Shown here in pieces: positions 46,062-58,271 of a DNA stretch of 60,000 bases (its first letter is position 1; every line of letters begins with the position of its first letter). A program made the position numbers and the translations under genes. The notes under the pieces are model-generated. The model ran no database searches. It was given only the letters and a program-made list of their open reading frames with translations, and was not told where the DNA came from. The stretch is from Polytrichum commune (lineage: Eukaryota; Streptophyta; Polytrichopsida; Polytrichales; Polytrichaceae): positions 128,501 through 188,500 of the forward strand of contig OX485808.1 in the NCBI GenBank assembly GCA_950295325.1, read 5' to 3'.

Positions 46062-47714
46062 CTCTCCACCACAAACCACACTAAAACCCTAACCCACTTC
46101 TCTTCCTTGTAAGCTCAACTATTGCGTGTCACAAGAATTCCAGAGGTATGGAAACATGTGTGCTTGTAAGCATCGTGTTTAAAAAAATGCTTACAGATAT
46201 AGGTCACCGGTAACCACTAACAAGTATCAAGACAGACAACTACTGCAGAGATTTTAAAGTTGTGACATGCTCAACCTAAGTCACAAGAATTCCAGATGCA
46301 TGAACACAGTATGTACCACCAAACCCTCCTTCGCCCCTCCGCTTCACAAAGCTATCCTGCACATGATAGTGAAACTCATCGTCATTGTCTAAATCAATCT
46401 CTCAACAAGAAAGATCGGTTGCTTCACCTGCCCAAATTAATTGCTTCACTAAAACCCTTGAACTCCGAACCCCAAAGAAGAATCCACGAAGGCGTTCCCG
46501 TATGGGAACTTGCGCTCTCATATGAGAACGTGATGTGAGAACGTGGTGGGTGTCCTCCGGAGCGTTGGAACAGAGAGAGGCGGTGAACCCCATTTTTTCA
46601 AATTTTCGTTCTGCTTTGGAGGGTGACTCGGGACTGCTGATGAATGCAAGTTAGCTACGTAGGTACTAGACAATTACTGGCTGTGTTGGGGCATGATGCA
46701 GCATCTGTAAGTTAGCATTACATGGGTCACAATCCATCACTTTCTACATTTGCTGTGTGGAGTCAGTTTATGGATAGTTGTATTTGGCAGTTTAGGGCTT
46801 AGGGGTTAGGGTGTCATGGTGTTGGTGATTTGAGACTCACATAAGCCATGTACCAACCGTGCAAATGTGTGTATCGATCCTTTGTCAACAACTTTGTCTC
46901 ACTAAGTTTTCTCATTCACATTGAGCAACCTGCTTCTTCATACCTAGTCGATCTTGGAATTGCAAGAAAGCCTTTAGGCATGTAGGGGTTAAGTTAGGTT
47001 GTCATGTTGTTGGTGGTGGGTTGTGGGCTCCAGCTTGATGGTGGCATGAGTGCATTGCGTTATCGATTCACAGAAGACTTCTCCACAGGCGAGAAAGAAA
47101 GAAAGAAAGAAGATCATTTAGGTTGCACTGAAGAGATGAGCAGAAGCTGAAACCCTCGACATTCAGGTGACTTACTCTCCTTTTTCTAAAGAAACATAAA
47201 GCAGAGAGCTCATAATTGCATCCAATCCGAAACTTTGCCATGTAACATAATCCAGACAGGGTATGCTGCGTGTGTTTGTGTCTGGTGATGGTCATTGGAT
47301 GGGTTTATATGTGAGGTTTTGGCAGGTCGAGTGTGTGAGAGGGTTAGGTTAGGTTGTCATGGTGTTCTCCTTGGGCTGGAGCACGAGGGCATGAGTGCAT
47401 TGTTTCATTGAGTTGTGCAGGTAACCGGGGATGTAATTAAAGAGGAGGCATTAGGTGAGGTTGGAGTCAAAAGGATGAGCAAAATCCTCACATTGAGGTA
47501 AGTCATTGAAGAAACGTACAATTTCCTTCATTCCGTAACACGGTCATTGGAGGAGAGGAGAAGTTGGACCCGAGGAATATGACACATGAGGGACCCCCAT
47601 GGGCTGATTCCAGCCCAAGCCCAAGCCCAAGCCGTTGCAGGTGCGGGGGAAGGATGATGATCTGATGGGTTATGTATGTCGTCGCATTTAGGGTAAAGGG
47701 AAGTGAGTGGAAGG
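46062..47714. promoter_or_regulatory. Divergent intergenic region between cyclophilin H and CDC27
   Basis: Holds a telo-box for cyclophilin H (AAACCCTAA at 46084-46092) and the CDC27 upstream region. A loosely repeated phrase (GGGTTAGG-TTAGGTTGTCATGGTGTT) occurs near 46806, 46990 and 47340, two of the copies followed by GGCATGAGTGCATTG. A GAAA microsatellite lies at 47091-47110. No gene is supported. Confidence 0.5.
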
Positions 47715-50015
47715 ATGGAGAGCTACCTGTACGAGTGTGTAAGAGCTTCCCTGCGGGGCTACTTGTACAGAAATGCGACGTTTCTGTGCGAGAGATTGTG
47801 CGCGGAGTTTCCTTCCGAGAGCAATGTGCACTTACTGGCGACCTGCTACTTTCGTAGCAACCAAGCACACCGCGCCTACCATGTACTGAAAGGCGCCAAA
47901 TCGCGGCAATGTCGATATCTTTTTGCGTTGGCATGCTTGGAGATGGAGAATCTAGAGGAGGCGGAGGCAGCGCTGCTCGGGTCTCTAGAGCCAGGCGTGG
48001 TGGACATGGCGGCCAACAGCTACTACCTTCTGGGTGTCATTTGCAGGAGATCGGACAGAAGGGAAGCTGCTATCGGCCATTACATACAAGCGCTTAGTTT
48101 AGATCCCTTTCTGTGGTCGGCCTACGAGGATTTATGTGCTCTCGGAGCTGACTCGGAGGCTGCCCCCATCTATGGGGACATGGCGGCTTTCCAGCTGCAA
48201 AAGCTCGAATCGCTTGCACAATCAAGCCCATTTGAGCACGATGATCATGAGTTTTCTTTGCGTACGCCATCGTCCAATAATGGTAGCCCCAAGCACCGGA
48301 GGCTCTACTCTGGTAGCAGTGGCATGTCAAGTGATGCCAATGCCAACGCTGCATTTGTGACTCCTCCGGCTGACTCCCTCCTTACCCCTGGCTCGACCCA
48401 CAACCAAAACCTAACCCTAGCTGGGCTTCCTGGAAGAAATGTGCAAAGTATGATGCCAAGTGCCAGCCCAGCAGGAGCAGGTGGAGCTCTACCATCTGGC
48501 CAACATCCACAACCGCCACAGCAACGGCGAAAATTTGTGGATCCTGATGGCAAGTTCCGCAAGAGCTTGCGATCCTTGTCCATGCGGCCAGGGTACACAC
48601 AGATTCCTGGGAGGCTCTTTGAGCAGCCGAGGAGGAGCACAAGGTTAAACACAAACGCGAGTGGAGATTCCAACTCCAATGCTGCTGCCATGCAGATGCA
48701 GCAATCCTCTTCTTTGACTGCAGCAGGTGGCATGAATCCTCCTCAAGTGTCCAGTGGTATGGGTATGGCTCCAGGAAGAGGAGGCACAGCTTCTTCGCGA
48801 ATGAATGTGTCACGAAAACAACAAGCTGTGGGTATCAGTGTAGATGATGGCAGGAAATTGTTGGACAGCTTCGAGGTTTGCAGTGGCGACGAAGGGTTGA
48901 GCAGCAGTGGCGGTGGTGGCGGTCGATTGGAAGGTATGGAGGAGGAGTGTCATCATCATCATCAGCTCCCTGGAGGAGCTCTTGCACGGTGTGTTTCCCG
49001 CGGTGCATTGGAGCTTTTCTCGTTGCTCAGGATCTGTGGGGAAGGGTATCGACATCTGTGCATGTTCCGCTGCCAAGAAGCAATCCAGAGCTTCTCCAAG
49101 CTTACTCAACCGCATTTTGCGACCGCATGGGTTCTCTGTCAGGTCGGGAGGGCATACTTTGAGATGGTGAATTACCCAGAAGCTGAGCGGGCTTACAGCT
49201 GGGCACGGCGTGTTTCACCACACTACCTTGAAGGGATGGACATGTACTCCACAGCACTCTACCACATGAAGAAGGATGTGCAACTTAGCTACTTAGCGCA
49301 GGAGGTGGTTGCTATGGACAGGTTGTCTCCACAGGCATGGTGTGTGATGGGGAACTGCTTCAGTTTGCAAAAGGACCATGAAACGGCACTCAAGTTCTTC
49401 CAGCGTGCACTGCAGCTGGAGTCTCATTGCACATATGCGCACACGCTCTGTGGACATGAGTACGTGGCTATGGAGGATTTTGAGGAAGGCCTCGCCTGCT
49501 ACCGCAACGCAATCCGCCTTGACTCCCGTCACTACAATGCCTGGTATGGGTTGGGCACCATCTACTTCCGACAGGAGAAATTTGAGCTGGCAGAGTACCA
49601 TTTTAGGCGTGCGCTTTCCATCAATGCGCGCTCCTCGGTCCTGCACTGCTACCTAGGCATGGCGTTGCATGCACTCAAGAAAAATATTGATGCACTTAAA
49701 TTGCTAGAGAAAGCGATTGCAGCAGATCCAAAGAACCCTCTTCCCAAGTACCAACGAGCCAATGTGCTGATGAGCGAGGGGCGCTTGCACGAGGCGCTGA
49801 ATGAGCTCGAAGATCTCAAGGAAGTCGCTCCACGTGAGAGCAGCGTTTTCTTCTTGATGGGCAGGATTTATAAGAAGCTGGACCAGCTCGAGCCCGCAAT
49901 GCACCATTATTGCATTGCATTAGATCTGAAGCCATCCACAACAGATGTGAACCTCATCAAGACGGCCATCGAGAAGCTGCCCATTCCGGATGATCTTGAG
50001 GTCGAAAACCTGTAA
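47715..50015 (+). CDS. CDC27: CDC27/APC3-like TPR subunit of the anaphase-promoting complex, intronless
   Basis: A single uninterrupted frame of 766 residues from ATG 47715 (MESYLYECVRASLRGYLYRN). The N-terminal TPR block has the family landmark LCERLCAEFPSE and ALACLEMENLEEAEAAL. A Ser/Gly/Gln-rich linker (about residues 185-410, with a Gly run and HHHH) is followed by a long C-terminal TPR superhelix (YFEMVNYPEAERAYSWARRV, NAWYGLGTIYFRQEKFELAE and so on) ending PIPDDLEVENL, where plant CDC27b/HOBBIT proteins also end. Length is close to plant homologues (about 740). By family knowledge APC3 homodimerises and docks CDC20/CDH1 activators for ubiquitination of cyclins in the nucleus. Homologues in flowering plants have many introns, whereas this copy has none and no frameshift. 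It is also richer in GC than its surroundings. It may be a retrogene that replaced or joined the original. No poly-A tail or flanking repeats were seen. Confidence 0.95.
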   Translation: MESYLYECVRASLRGYLYRNATFLCERLCAEFPSESNVHLLATCYFRSNQAHRAYHVLKGAKSRQCRYLFALACLEMENLEEAEAALLGSLEPGVVDMAANSYYLLGVICRRSDRREAAIGHYIQALSLDPFLWSAYEDLCALGADSEAAPIYGDMAAFQLQKLESLAQSSPFEHDDHEFSLRTPSSNNGSPKHRRLYSGSSGMSSDANANAAFVTPPADSLLTPGSTHNQNLTLAGLPGRNVQSMMPSASPAGAGGALPSGQHPQPPQQRRKFVDPDGKFRKSLRSLSMRPGYTQIPGRLFEQPRRSTRLNTNASGDSNSNAAAMQMQQSSSLTAAGGMNPPQVSSGMGMAPGRGGTASSRMNVSRKQQAVGISVDDGRKLLDSFEVCSGDEGLSSSGGGGGRLEGMEEECHHHHQLPGGALARCVSRGALELFSLLRICGEGYRHLCMFRCQEAIQSFSKLTQPHFATAWVLCQVGRAYFEMVNYPEAERAYSWARRVSPHYLEGMDMYSTALYHMKKDVQLSYLAQEVVAMDRLSPQAWCVMGNCFSLQKDHETALKFFQRALQLESHCTYAHTLCGHEYVAMEDFEEGLACYRNAIRLDSRHYNAWYGLGTIYFRQEKFELAEYHFRRALSINARSSVLHCYLGMALHALKKNIDALKLLEKAIAADPKNPLPKYQRANVLMSEGRLHEALNELEDLKEVAPRESSVFFLMGRIYKKLDQLEPAMHHYCIALDLKPSTTDVNLIKTAIEKLPIPDDLEVENL

Positions 50016-53000
50016 TTTGTCTTCCCGACATTCTCCCTCTTGGTAACCTGTTGGGGACTTCTATTTTTTTTTTCCATTTGGTTTCAGAGCATCTCTCACA
50101 TAGGATAGCAACATCATTCTAGAATCACGGTTGTTGAAGCAAACACAGAAAAATATATCTGGGTCAAAAGACCCGTTCGCAGGTTCTGCACTTGTACATT
50201 GTCTCCATCTGACATGACAGAGTAAGCAAGTGGCATCTTCTTGCACCAAACAAAGATCAATCTGTGAGGGGTCCATTACCCTCCTCCCCATCACCTTGAG
50301 GGCGCGGAGCTTGTTAGTCCAGATTCTAGGGTACTCTCCACAGTTCAAAAGATGCTATCAGAACCATTGAAAAGTAACATCATTGCTGCCACATTTTTTC
50401 CAAGTGGTCTACAACTGGGGTCATCAGGAGGGTAGTTCTTCGTCTGCATTTTTTTGCCCTGGAATTTGTGTGCATGTGCAGTTCTGTGATGGAAAATTGA
50501 AACGTTGAGTAGAGTGCTGGGTTTTATGAGGCTACCCTATTTGTGCTTTTTGCTTCTGGAGAAGTGTTCACTACTTCAGTCAGCAGAGATGGGAGTGCAA
50601 TCCTTCAGTGCCTACCCTACCTACGAGAACCAGCATTTTGTGAAATGGAAGAGGCCTTTTGATTCCCACATGTCATCACTCCCATGATTAACTGTTAAAT
50701 TCAACCTGTGTTGACATTTATTTGTGTAGAGAGTGAGTTGTCCATTGAATGACTAAACTCAAATTTGGAAGTGTTTGCATTGAAAGTTCAATCAACAAAT
50801 TCTGGAATGTTTGGAATGCAGCAAGTCCTCATCAACACTTCTCAAGGAATAAGGTCTTCCTTGATGGTGATAAGCGCTTATTATGTCAAGACCCCCTCTT
50901 GACAATGAACTATGACCATGAGATGTGGTCATAGTTGGCATGGGGAGCCAATTAATTAATATTGGCCATCAAATGTTGTGCATATCTGAAGACCTTACTA
51001 TTGCTAATAAGATGTCAACTACAAACCATGGTAAGCCTTGTACACTTACTTTTCAAGGACTGGAATGTTTTGGATTAGTTCACTCTAACCCATAAACCTA
51101 AATGGTTATTTTTGTTCTTTTATTCTTTTATTTTTATAGCAATTCCAAAATTGATTCACAAACGTAAGGTTGCTTAATTTGAAAAGAAAGTTGTTGTCGA
51201 AGGACCTTGACACAGATCTGCACTGGTGGATGAAGTGAGGCCCTGTATCTTTGTGTGAGCGATTATTTAGGGTTATAGTTTCAAGTTTCAAGTCCATGAA
51301 TTTGATTGGGACATTTTTTAGTTGGTTTTGGGGTCATATACATAAAAATAGCATGTGGAGAAAATCTGCAAAAATAAATCATTATGTGTGTCAAGACACC
51401 ATTGTATTTGTTGGTCAATATGTTGTGCCTGATGCATTGGAAAAAAACCAATCGGCTTCATTGGGGATGCCTTTCTAAGCCAACTGGACCTTTCCACTAT
51501 CTCTAAGACTTTGCCTAACTAAGTTACATTGGACTTACACTTAACTCCTAAAAGCATGGGGTTTCTAGATTGAATCAAAACTTTATCATAACATATGAAT
51601 TCGAGACCCATTTGGAGTTGACACACAAGAGGAATTTGTATTCAGTAAGTTTCAAACTAATTGCATGTGGTTGGAATAGGGATCATTGGCTTTGGTTATC
51701 AAGATATCATTTTATAAGTAATTTTTTTCATGAAATAATTAAGCCGTGAATTAAGCATTGCAAGATATATTAAAATCCAAGTCTTAATCTTTCATACATT
51801 TGGATAGAAATATGAGTTTCATAACATGGTGGGAAAAGTCAAAAATATTCATGTCACTAATATGTTATTTTCCTCAAATAACAAAAAAAATTATAACACA
51901 TCAAAATTGAAGTGTTCCAACCACTTCTAAGTCTATAAATTTATTAAATAAAAAATAATTAAAATAATTAGAAAAAGTTAGAAGATCAAGTCAATCACTT
52001 TGTTATATTTTGGTGAAATGAAAAATTGCTATAGTAAAACTACAAACTTTTGAAGTCACCTAAATGGACATGCTCTCACAAGTTTGACAAAGTGTCCATT
52101 TTTCTATAACCATCACTAGGCCAAAGCCAAATACCTCTTCTTTGATTCACCACAATAGGGGGTTCCAACCAATGTTGGGTGGGTGTTGCCATTGAGCTCA
52201 TGTAAAGAGCAAGGAGACACAACTAAAACTTTAATACCCGTCCCTATAGGATACCCTTTATTTGGCCAAAGCAATTGGCATCTCTAAGGGTAAGATTACC
52301 TAACCCTGATATTATACCCATCACTAAAGGATACCCTTTATTTGGAGAAATATTAACATGCAACTACAAGTAGGGTATTTAAATGATAACTACGATGAAG
52401 GGTAAAGGACACAAAAAGAACATAATCTTGCTACACATTCAATGTGATTTACTAAATACTATGTTTGGCACATGAGAAAAACATTGTAATTCTTTAGATG
52501 TACATAAGATTCGACTTCATAAGAAAATGCTTTTGTGTTGAACCTTGAGTGCACCATACACATATAGCACACATTCCAAAGAGCCTTAAAGCAACATTAA
52601 TATAGACGATTTATAACATTCACAAAATTCTATGGACAAAACACAACACAAGTCAACAAAGTCTATGGACAAAACATCATACAACCCATCAATCACAAAA
52701 TTCTATGGACAAAATACAATGTTGCTCAACAAAACGAGAAAACACAACTTTGATGAAATAGCTTGACATTTCAATGTTTAGAAGCATAATGTCAAGGTTA
52801 GACATCAATTTGGAAGACATTCAAATAACTTCACATATCAATGTTGATAATAACAATTGCAAGCCTAAACATAATCATCCCATTTCTGGGTGCAAAGTCA
52901 CTTAGCATGTCTTCATGAATTCATTTTGCGTTCAAAGTGTACTTAAATGGGGGGGGGGGGGGCGTTTGGTGCATGGTAGTAATTTTTGGACTCCTACAGT

Positions 53001-53170
53001 TATAAATTTTTATTTATTTATTTAATGGTTAAATATAGTTAATTAAAAAACATTGTGCATTTTATTTATTGAGGGGCATGTTAGTTAGGGATTAAATCCC
53101 CGCCCTTGAAAATCCCATTCAAAGTCATTGTAAAAGCACATAGCTCCGCGGGAAAGAGAATGATATACCA
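50016..53170. other. CDC27 3' region and intergenic repeats
   Basis: The first few hundred bases are presumably CDC27 3' UTR and terminator. Beyond about 50400 no gene is supported. The phrase TAGGATACCCTTTATTTGG occurs at 52247 and 52325 (short tandem duplication), TCTATGGACAAAACA recurs near 52628-52720, and a 13-14-base G run lies at about 52950. Confidence 0.4.
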
Positions 53171-53175
53171 CAAAA

Positions 53176-53667
53176 ATGCAGAGACCACATCAACGTAGAG
53201 GCACAAACCCTAGGGATGACAAGGAAGAAACATGTGTTACAACATCTTCCATGATATCATATGAGAATGAACCATTCTTCATGTGTCTATACCCTTGTAC
53301 ATGGAACCAATTGTCACACGTAGGTATGGTTTCCTACTTTGTTATTTTAAAATTTTAAAACTATATATGAACAATAATCAGACCTCTGTGTTTTTTATAC
53401 ATGTGATTCTCATGTTTTATTAGGGGTTTGTTTTCCCTAAAAAAGTTTGAACAATTATCTCAAAAGAATAAAAGGTGCCATGTGTTTGATTGCATGTGGT
53501 CTTCCAAGTTTTCTAAGCGACCAACCCAAGGTGCAAGCATGGTAAACTTGGGGGGTCACTCCCTTGTATTTAGAGGGAACACCAAAGAACACAAAGTGTT
53601 TTTAGGGTTGGGGGGGGGGGGGATTATATTGGAGAAGGTAAATATTGTGGACCTTACTATCGCATAA
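53176..53667 (+). CDS. Possible two-exon orphan gene
   Basis: Exon-like 53176-53321 (ATGCAGAGACCACATC...) ends at a donor-like CACAC/GTAGGT. A second open stretch follows an acceptor-like TTATTAG at about 53424 and contains FEQLSQKNKRCHVFDCMW and then a long G run (53609-53621) that would encode glycines. Product unknown, and the pairing of exons is tentative. It could be non-coding. Confidence 0.2.
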
Positions 53668-53891
53668 TTTTTTTAACATTCACTATTTTTGAGGACCATA
53701 GATAGGTTAACTTGGTATTTTTTAAGTTTTTTTACATGGGCATATGGTAGTTATAAATTATAATTTAATTGTTGATGTCATGTAAAATCGAACACTTTTA
53801 CATCTAGCTTAAGATAGAAATTCCAAACCCTATCTCGAACCCCAACACTCCAAATTATATAATCTATCAAAAACATTGCCACAACCTTTGC

Positions 53892-55003
53892 CTAAAACCC
53901 TACCCAAAACATTTCAATGAGTAGTTGGAGGTTTGTAACCCTGCATTTTGGTAAAAAAAAACCAATTTTGTAGTTCACCTCCACATCATAATAAAAATCA
54001 CATAGGGCATCCCTGACAATCATCAACTCAATGACACTCAACGGAGCTAATGGCTCAGACAACAACCGCAAATTTGAGTCACTTTGATAAGTGGCAGTTT
54101 TTCTTGAACCAACCCATGTTTTGCACATACTAGTTTCTCAAATATTCTCTTGTTGTCACCCACAATGCCCCTCAATTGTTTGCTAGATCCCCAACATAAC
54201 TTGATTTCCTTTGATTTAGGATCCCCAACTAGAGCAAACGGTTTTTCCTCAATCATAACTATTCTCATTCACTACACTCAGTATTTGATTGCCTTAAGCC
54301 GCTAATGCTCGATGGTTAGATGCAATCAAAATAATAGACTTCCTTGTAGACGCTTCTAATTGAAGATGCTCACTAAATTGGACTCCCTTTCTTCGGCATC
54401 AATTTTGAATATGTGTGTTGGACATGAGGTTGTCACATAGGTTGTGGATTGTGTTATTGGAATGATTTCCAGTAGTGGATCCAAATTCTTTGCAACACTC
54501 CACATATTACACCTTTATTACACCCATAGAATTTTGGTTTGAAGACCTCAAGTGCCATTGGTGATCCTCTAGGGTTATTAGTTTCAATTTTTCCCCTAAG
54601 TTTCTCTTCGGCTAGCAAGTATCTAGCCATAACCTCGACATTCACCAATGTGAACTTCAGGTCAGCTGCCACATGGTTAGTGCTCTCAGCACTGACTCTA
54701 AAACCAACAAATGCAAGCAATTGTTGGTTAGAATCATCAAGAGTTGTAAGATCATGGATTTCAACCTCTTGTACTATGCACTCTAGAAACTCTATTGAAC
54801 CCCTCAAGCTTGCAGTTAGTCTTGCATCTTCTCTCAATATCAAAGAATTGAAATGGCCGATCCACAATATGCATACCTTCAAGTAATGGTATGAGTTTTG
54901 CATATGTGTCACCCTCAACACACTCGCAAGATCCAATCAAATTTGGACTAGCATAGGCATTAGTAAGTAAGAATAATTTCATCTTCAAAGACATTGCAAA
55001 CAT
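53892..55003 (-). pseudogene. Unrecognised coding remnant broken by frameshifts
   Basis: Minus-strand open segments 55003-54761, 54936-54454, 54268-54047 and 54128-53892 overlap in different frames and together look like one decayed protein: CVEGDTYAKLIPLLEGMHIV, then LRGSIEFLECIVQEVEIHDL, NHVAADLKFTLVNVEVMARY, then VGDPKSKEIKLCWGSSKQL. Protein-like composition with charged helices; no family recognised. Frame changes occur near 54830 and 54060. Confidence 0.4.
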
Positions 55004-56944
55004 GGTTTGTGACTAGCAACCTCACTAGAACTGAGTACCTCAAGTCGTAGTTTGTATCGCTCATACGGATGCCTCCTACTGACGTTGCCCCCCTCGTCTA
55101 CGTCAACAATGCTCCTCAAAAACATGAGAAATCACAACAAGAATTCAAAACCTTAAACCTTACCCAAGTGCCAAGCAGAGAAAAAATTGAAAGTAGGAAA
55201 GATGAAGCTTGGGATGGGCTCGCCTAGAGAGCGCAACCATGTGCTTGCACCTACTATCCAACCTTCAACAATCTACCATCAACATCTGCCAAAGTTCGCA
55301 AGATGGTGGGAGTTGGCACAAACATGAAAACTTTGAAGAGCTCGTGCATAACCTAATTGGGAATTTATAAAGCCAAACATAATGCGCAAACCATGAGGAG
55401 CCCTTGCCTCATCTAACCCAATATATTACTGTCAACTATCAAAAGATATCCATGAGATATCATCCAAAGGTGCTCATCCATAGTGTGGGGCCTCATAATA
55501 TATTATTTTAATTCCCACCCTACTGGACCCTATGGTATATTAGTTTCAAAACTTCTCTAACATGATCAATTTGTAAATACCCTAATTTATTTATACCATG
55601 AAGTTCATTATATAACTTGAGTTTTGTGACAAGTACATGTTTTATAATTTGTAGGTCCCAACTTTAAAGTGGACCCTATATTTTGTTCTCATGTAGTTTT
55701 CTTATATATGGATTGAACCCCCTCCCCCCCCCCCCTTCCCCCCGGGCATTGTTATACAACTTTCATATGTAATAAGGGAAGTAGGCTCAATTCTATAAAT
55801 GTCATTTTGAGACCATGAAGCCCTCCAATGGGTTTAAACCAATCACAGTACAAAATTTGTGGCTCATTAGTATTATGGAGATACATATGAAGTAGATCCT
55901 AAACTAGATGGTGGATTTGAACTAAAAACTACTTCATTTTGAAATTTGTTATGATTTGTGTGTTTAGTTCAAGTATTTGGCAAGATACATTGTATGTTTG
56001 TGCGCCACAAAGACCAATATCATGTTAAGGTATTTGCACATAAGTTATATTGCATTAAGATATCATCATTTCAAGCCTACACCAAAATAGAGATTCATTG
56101 TGAAAATTATGTCAAGTTATGGAGTGTTGGGTTTGATGTGACACATGCTTTTTGTTGATACCTCATCCAAGACATTTCAAACTTGTTCACCAATGAAATA
56201 TGATTTAACAATCCCAAATAATGGTACTTAATTTGGAATTGATATATTTGGATGCTTTCAATTTAAGTGGTTGGATTGCCGAAATATAATGACAAGATAA
56301 AATATAATAACTTTGTGTAAGAAAATATGTCTTCATTTTTCAACAAAAAAATGATTCAAAAAATTAAATGGAATTGCAAAGATATGAAAAATCGGACAAG
56401 CAAGGTGGATTAGCAATAAACATCATTAAATACCTATCAATAATTAATGTGAATCATTTTTTCAATTTTTTTAAAAAAGATTCGAAGCCACATTATACAC
56501 ACCCTCTCACGTACTCCCGCTCAATAATCTTGAAAAATGACAATTGAATCTCATCATGTGCACTTGTTTTCTTGTTTTCTTTGAGATTAGTAAAGAGGGA
56601 ACGAGGAGGGCCTACCTGCCAACTTGTAATCCACCCTCTAAAACATGTTATGGTGAATATGGTGAACCCTCCAAACATTGTTACTGGATGAGCTTACGTA
56701 GACGTTGCGAATCTCATGTCGTCGGAACATGGTATAGTGAACGGAAACATATACTTTTATCAACTTTTGTGCAAGTGAGTTGCAAGTAAGCAAATGACTT
56801 AAGAATGTTGAGGAACAAACTAAAGTACTTGAGAACATCATGGGAACATCCTTGCATGGGTGGAAATACATGGGCGCTATATTGTATCATCATAAGCCCA
56901 CGGTACTTGTCTTGCAAATACGGTGTTGACAAGTGCATTTTTGC
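55004..56944. other. AT-rich intergenic, no gene seen
   Basis: Contains a C run at about 55722-55743 and otherwise unstructured AT-rich sequence. Confidence 0.4.
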
Positions 56945-56947
56945 TTA

Positions 56948-57447
56948 GGGCCACTTCACACACGAGACTGAGAGCCCGTGACCATTACACTTCAAGCACT
57001 CTCATTGGTGGAAAAGGCGGAGCCGGACCAAGGTCACTCCACACTACGCTTAAGGGACCAACGGAGTATGTGAATGCAAGATGGATGTAAAGTCTACATG
57101 GAGTCCTACATGGCATCGAATGGATCATGTTGCATGGTCATTTGGACTATTTCAAAAACCACCTCTTGGAGGTAGGCCTAACACAAAACTGGGAGACCAT
57201 TTCACTCCGAACGCTCACAACCGTTGATTTATTCTATTTTATCATGTGAGAGGACCCCGCATGAATAGAAATTCATTGAAAACAACATTTGGTTGAGGGC
57301 CCGGTCACATATGACTTCACACTACACTTGAGGCTCTGTGACCACACTACATGATTTTGGAGGTGTGTTGGGACGGCCTTTGGACACTTTCTTTTGGGCT
57401 CTCACAATTTCATGGTCACGGCTCTTGGCTCATGTGTTAAGTGACCC
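56948..57447 (+). mobile_element. 500-bp PIF/Harbinger-like MITE, complete, with TTA duplication
   Basis: Begins GGGCCACTTCACACACGAG and ends (reverse complement) GGGTCACTTAACACATGAG, imperfect terminal inverted repeats that continue into a shared GAGCC-GTGACCAT motif. TTA flanks both sides (56945-56947 and 57448-57450), the 3-bp target duplication typical of PIF/Harbinger. No coding capacity. Confidence 0.85.
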
Positions 57448-57772
57448 TTACAATGAGCTGGATTTGGCCATTTGATTGAGCACGACCTTCAACAACAAAG
57501 AATAAAGAAGAATATCGGGTCCTGGCAGTCAATTGGAAAGGCAAATCTTCCATGTGCATCTCGAAGCTTAAGGGTTCAGGGTTTTAATCCATGGCATTCA
57601 ATGTAACCTAGGAGTCTCCATCCACATGCTTCTATTTCTTTGTGGTGACCCGTTGTTGCTCTTGCGACTGGCATTTGTATCCTTTGTGGCCGCCAAGGAA
57701 CGAGTTAGAATGTTGCCAAGGAATTTGGGCATGGACGTGCTACGTCTCTCCAAAGAAACTTCGGATTAGCGA
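57448..57772. other. Spacer between the two inverted MITE copies
   Basis: A 325-bp unique-looking stretch that would form the loop of the palindrome. No gene or RNA recognised. Confidence 0.5.
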
Positions 57773-58271
57773 GGGCCACTTCACACTTGACCCAAGAGCC
57801 GTGACCATGAAATTATGAGAGCCCAAAAGAAAGTGTCCAAAAGCCGTCCCAAGACACCTCCAAAATCATGTAGTGTGGTCACGGACCCTCAAGTGTAGTG
57901 TGAAGTCATATGTGACCATGCCCTCAACCAAATGTTATTTCAAGTAATTTCTCTCCACGCGGGTCCTCACACATGATAGAATAGATTAAATCAACGGTTG
58001 TGAGGATTCGGAGTGCCATAGTCTCCCGGTTTTGTGTTAGGCCTACCTCCAAGAAGTGGTTTTTGAAAATAATCCAGTCGACCATGAAACATGATCCATT
58101 TAATGCCATGTAGGAATCCATGTAGACTTTACATCCATCTGCATTCACATACTCCGTTGGTCCCTCAAATGTAGTGTGAAGCGAACTTGGACCAGCTCTG
58201 CCTTTTCCACCAATGAGAATGCTTGAAATGCAATGGTCACGGGCTCTCAGTCTCGTGTGTGAAGCGGGCCC
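57773..58271 (-). mobile_element. Second copy of the MITE in opposite orientation
   Basis: Reverse complement of 56948-57447 over its whole length with scattered changes (shared landmarks include the outer GTCACGGGCTCTCAGTCTCG and CCAAAAGAAAGTGTCC). The flanking trinucleotide is ambiguous (GAG on both sides with one choice of ends). With the first copy it forms a palindrome with arms of about 500 bp, ending roughly 340 bp upstream of the CCT1 start codon. Confidence 0.85.

Noticed and set aside
48094-49656. Several minus- and plus-strand frames of 85-143 codons inside CDC27
   Set aside because: Shadows of the GC-richer CDC27 coding sequence.
52950-53621. Long G runs as regulatory G-quadruplex sites
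   Set aside because: Single uninterrupted runs (also at 37065, 55722 and 29275) are more simply microsatellites and error-prone positions.
56948-58271. Palindrome considered as one LTR-type element or viral insertion
   Set aside because: Arms are inverted rather than direct, each has its own terminal inverted repeats, the first has a 3-bp TTA duplication, and no coding sequence is present.
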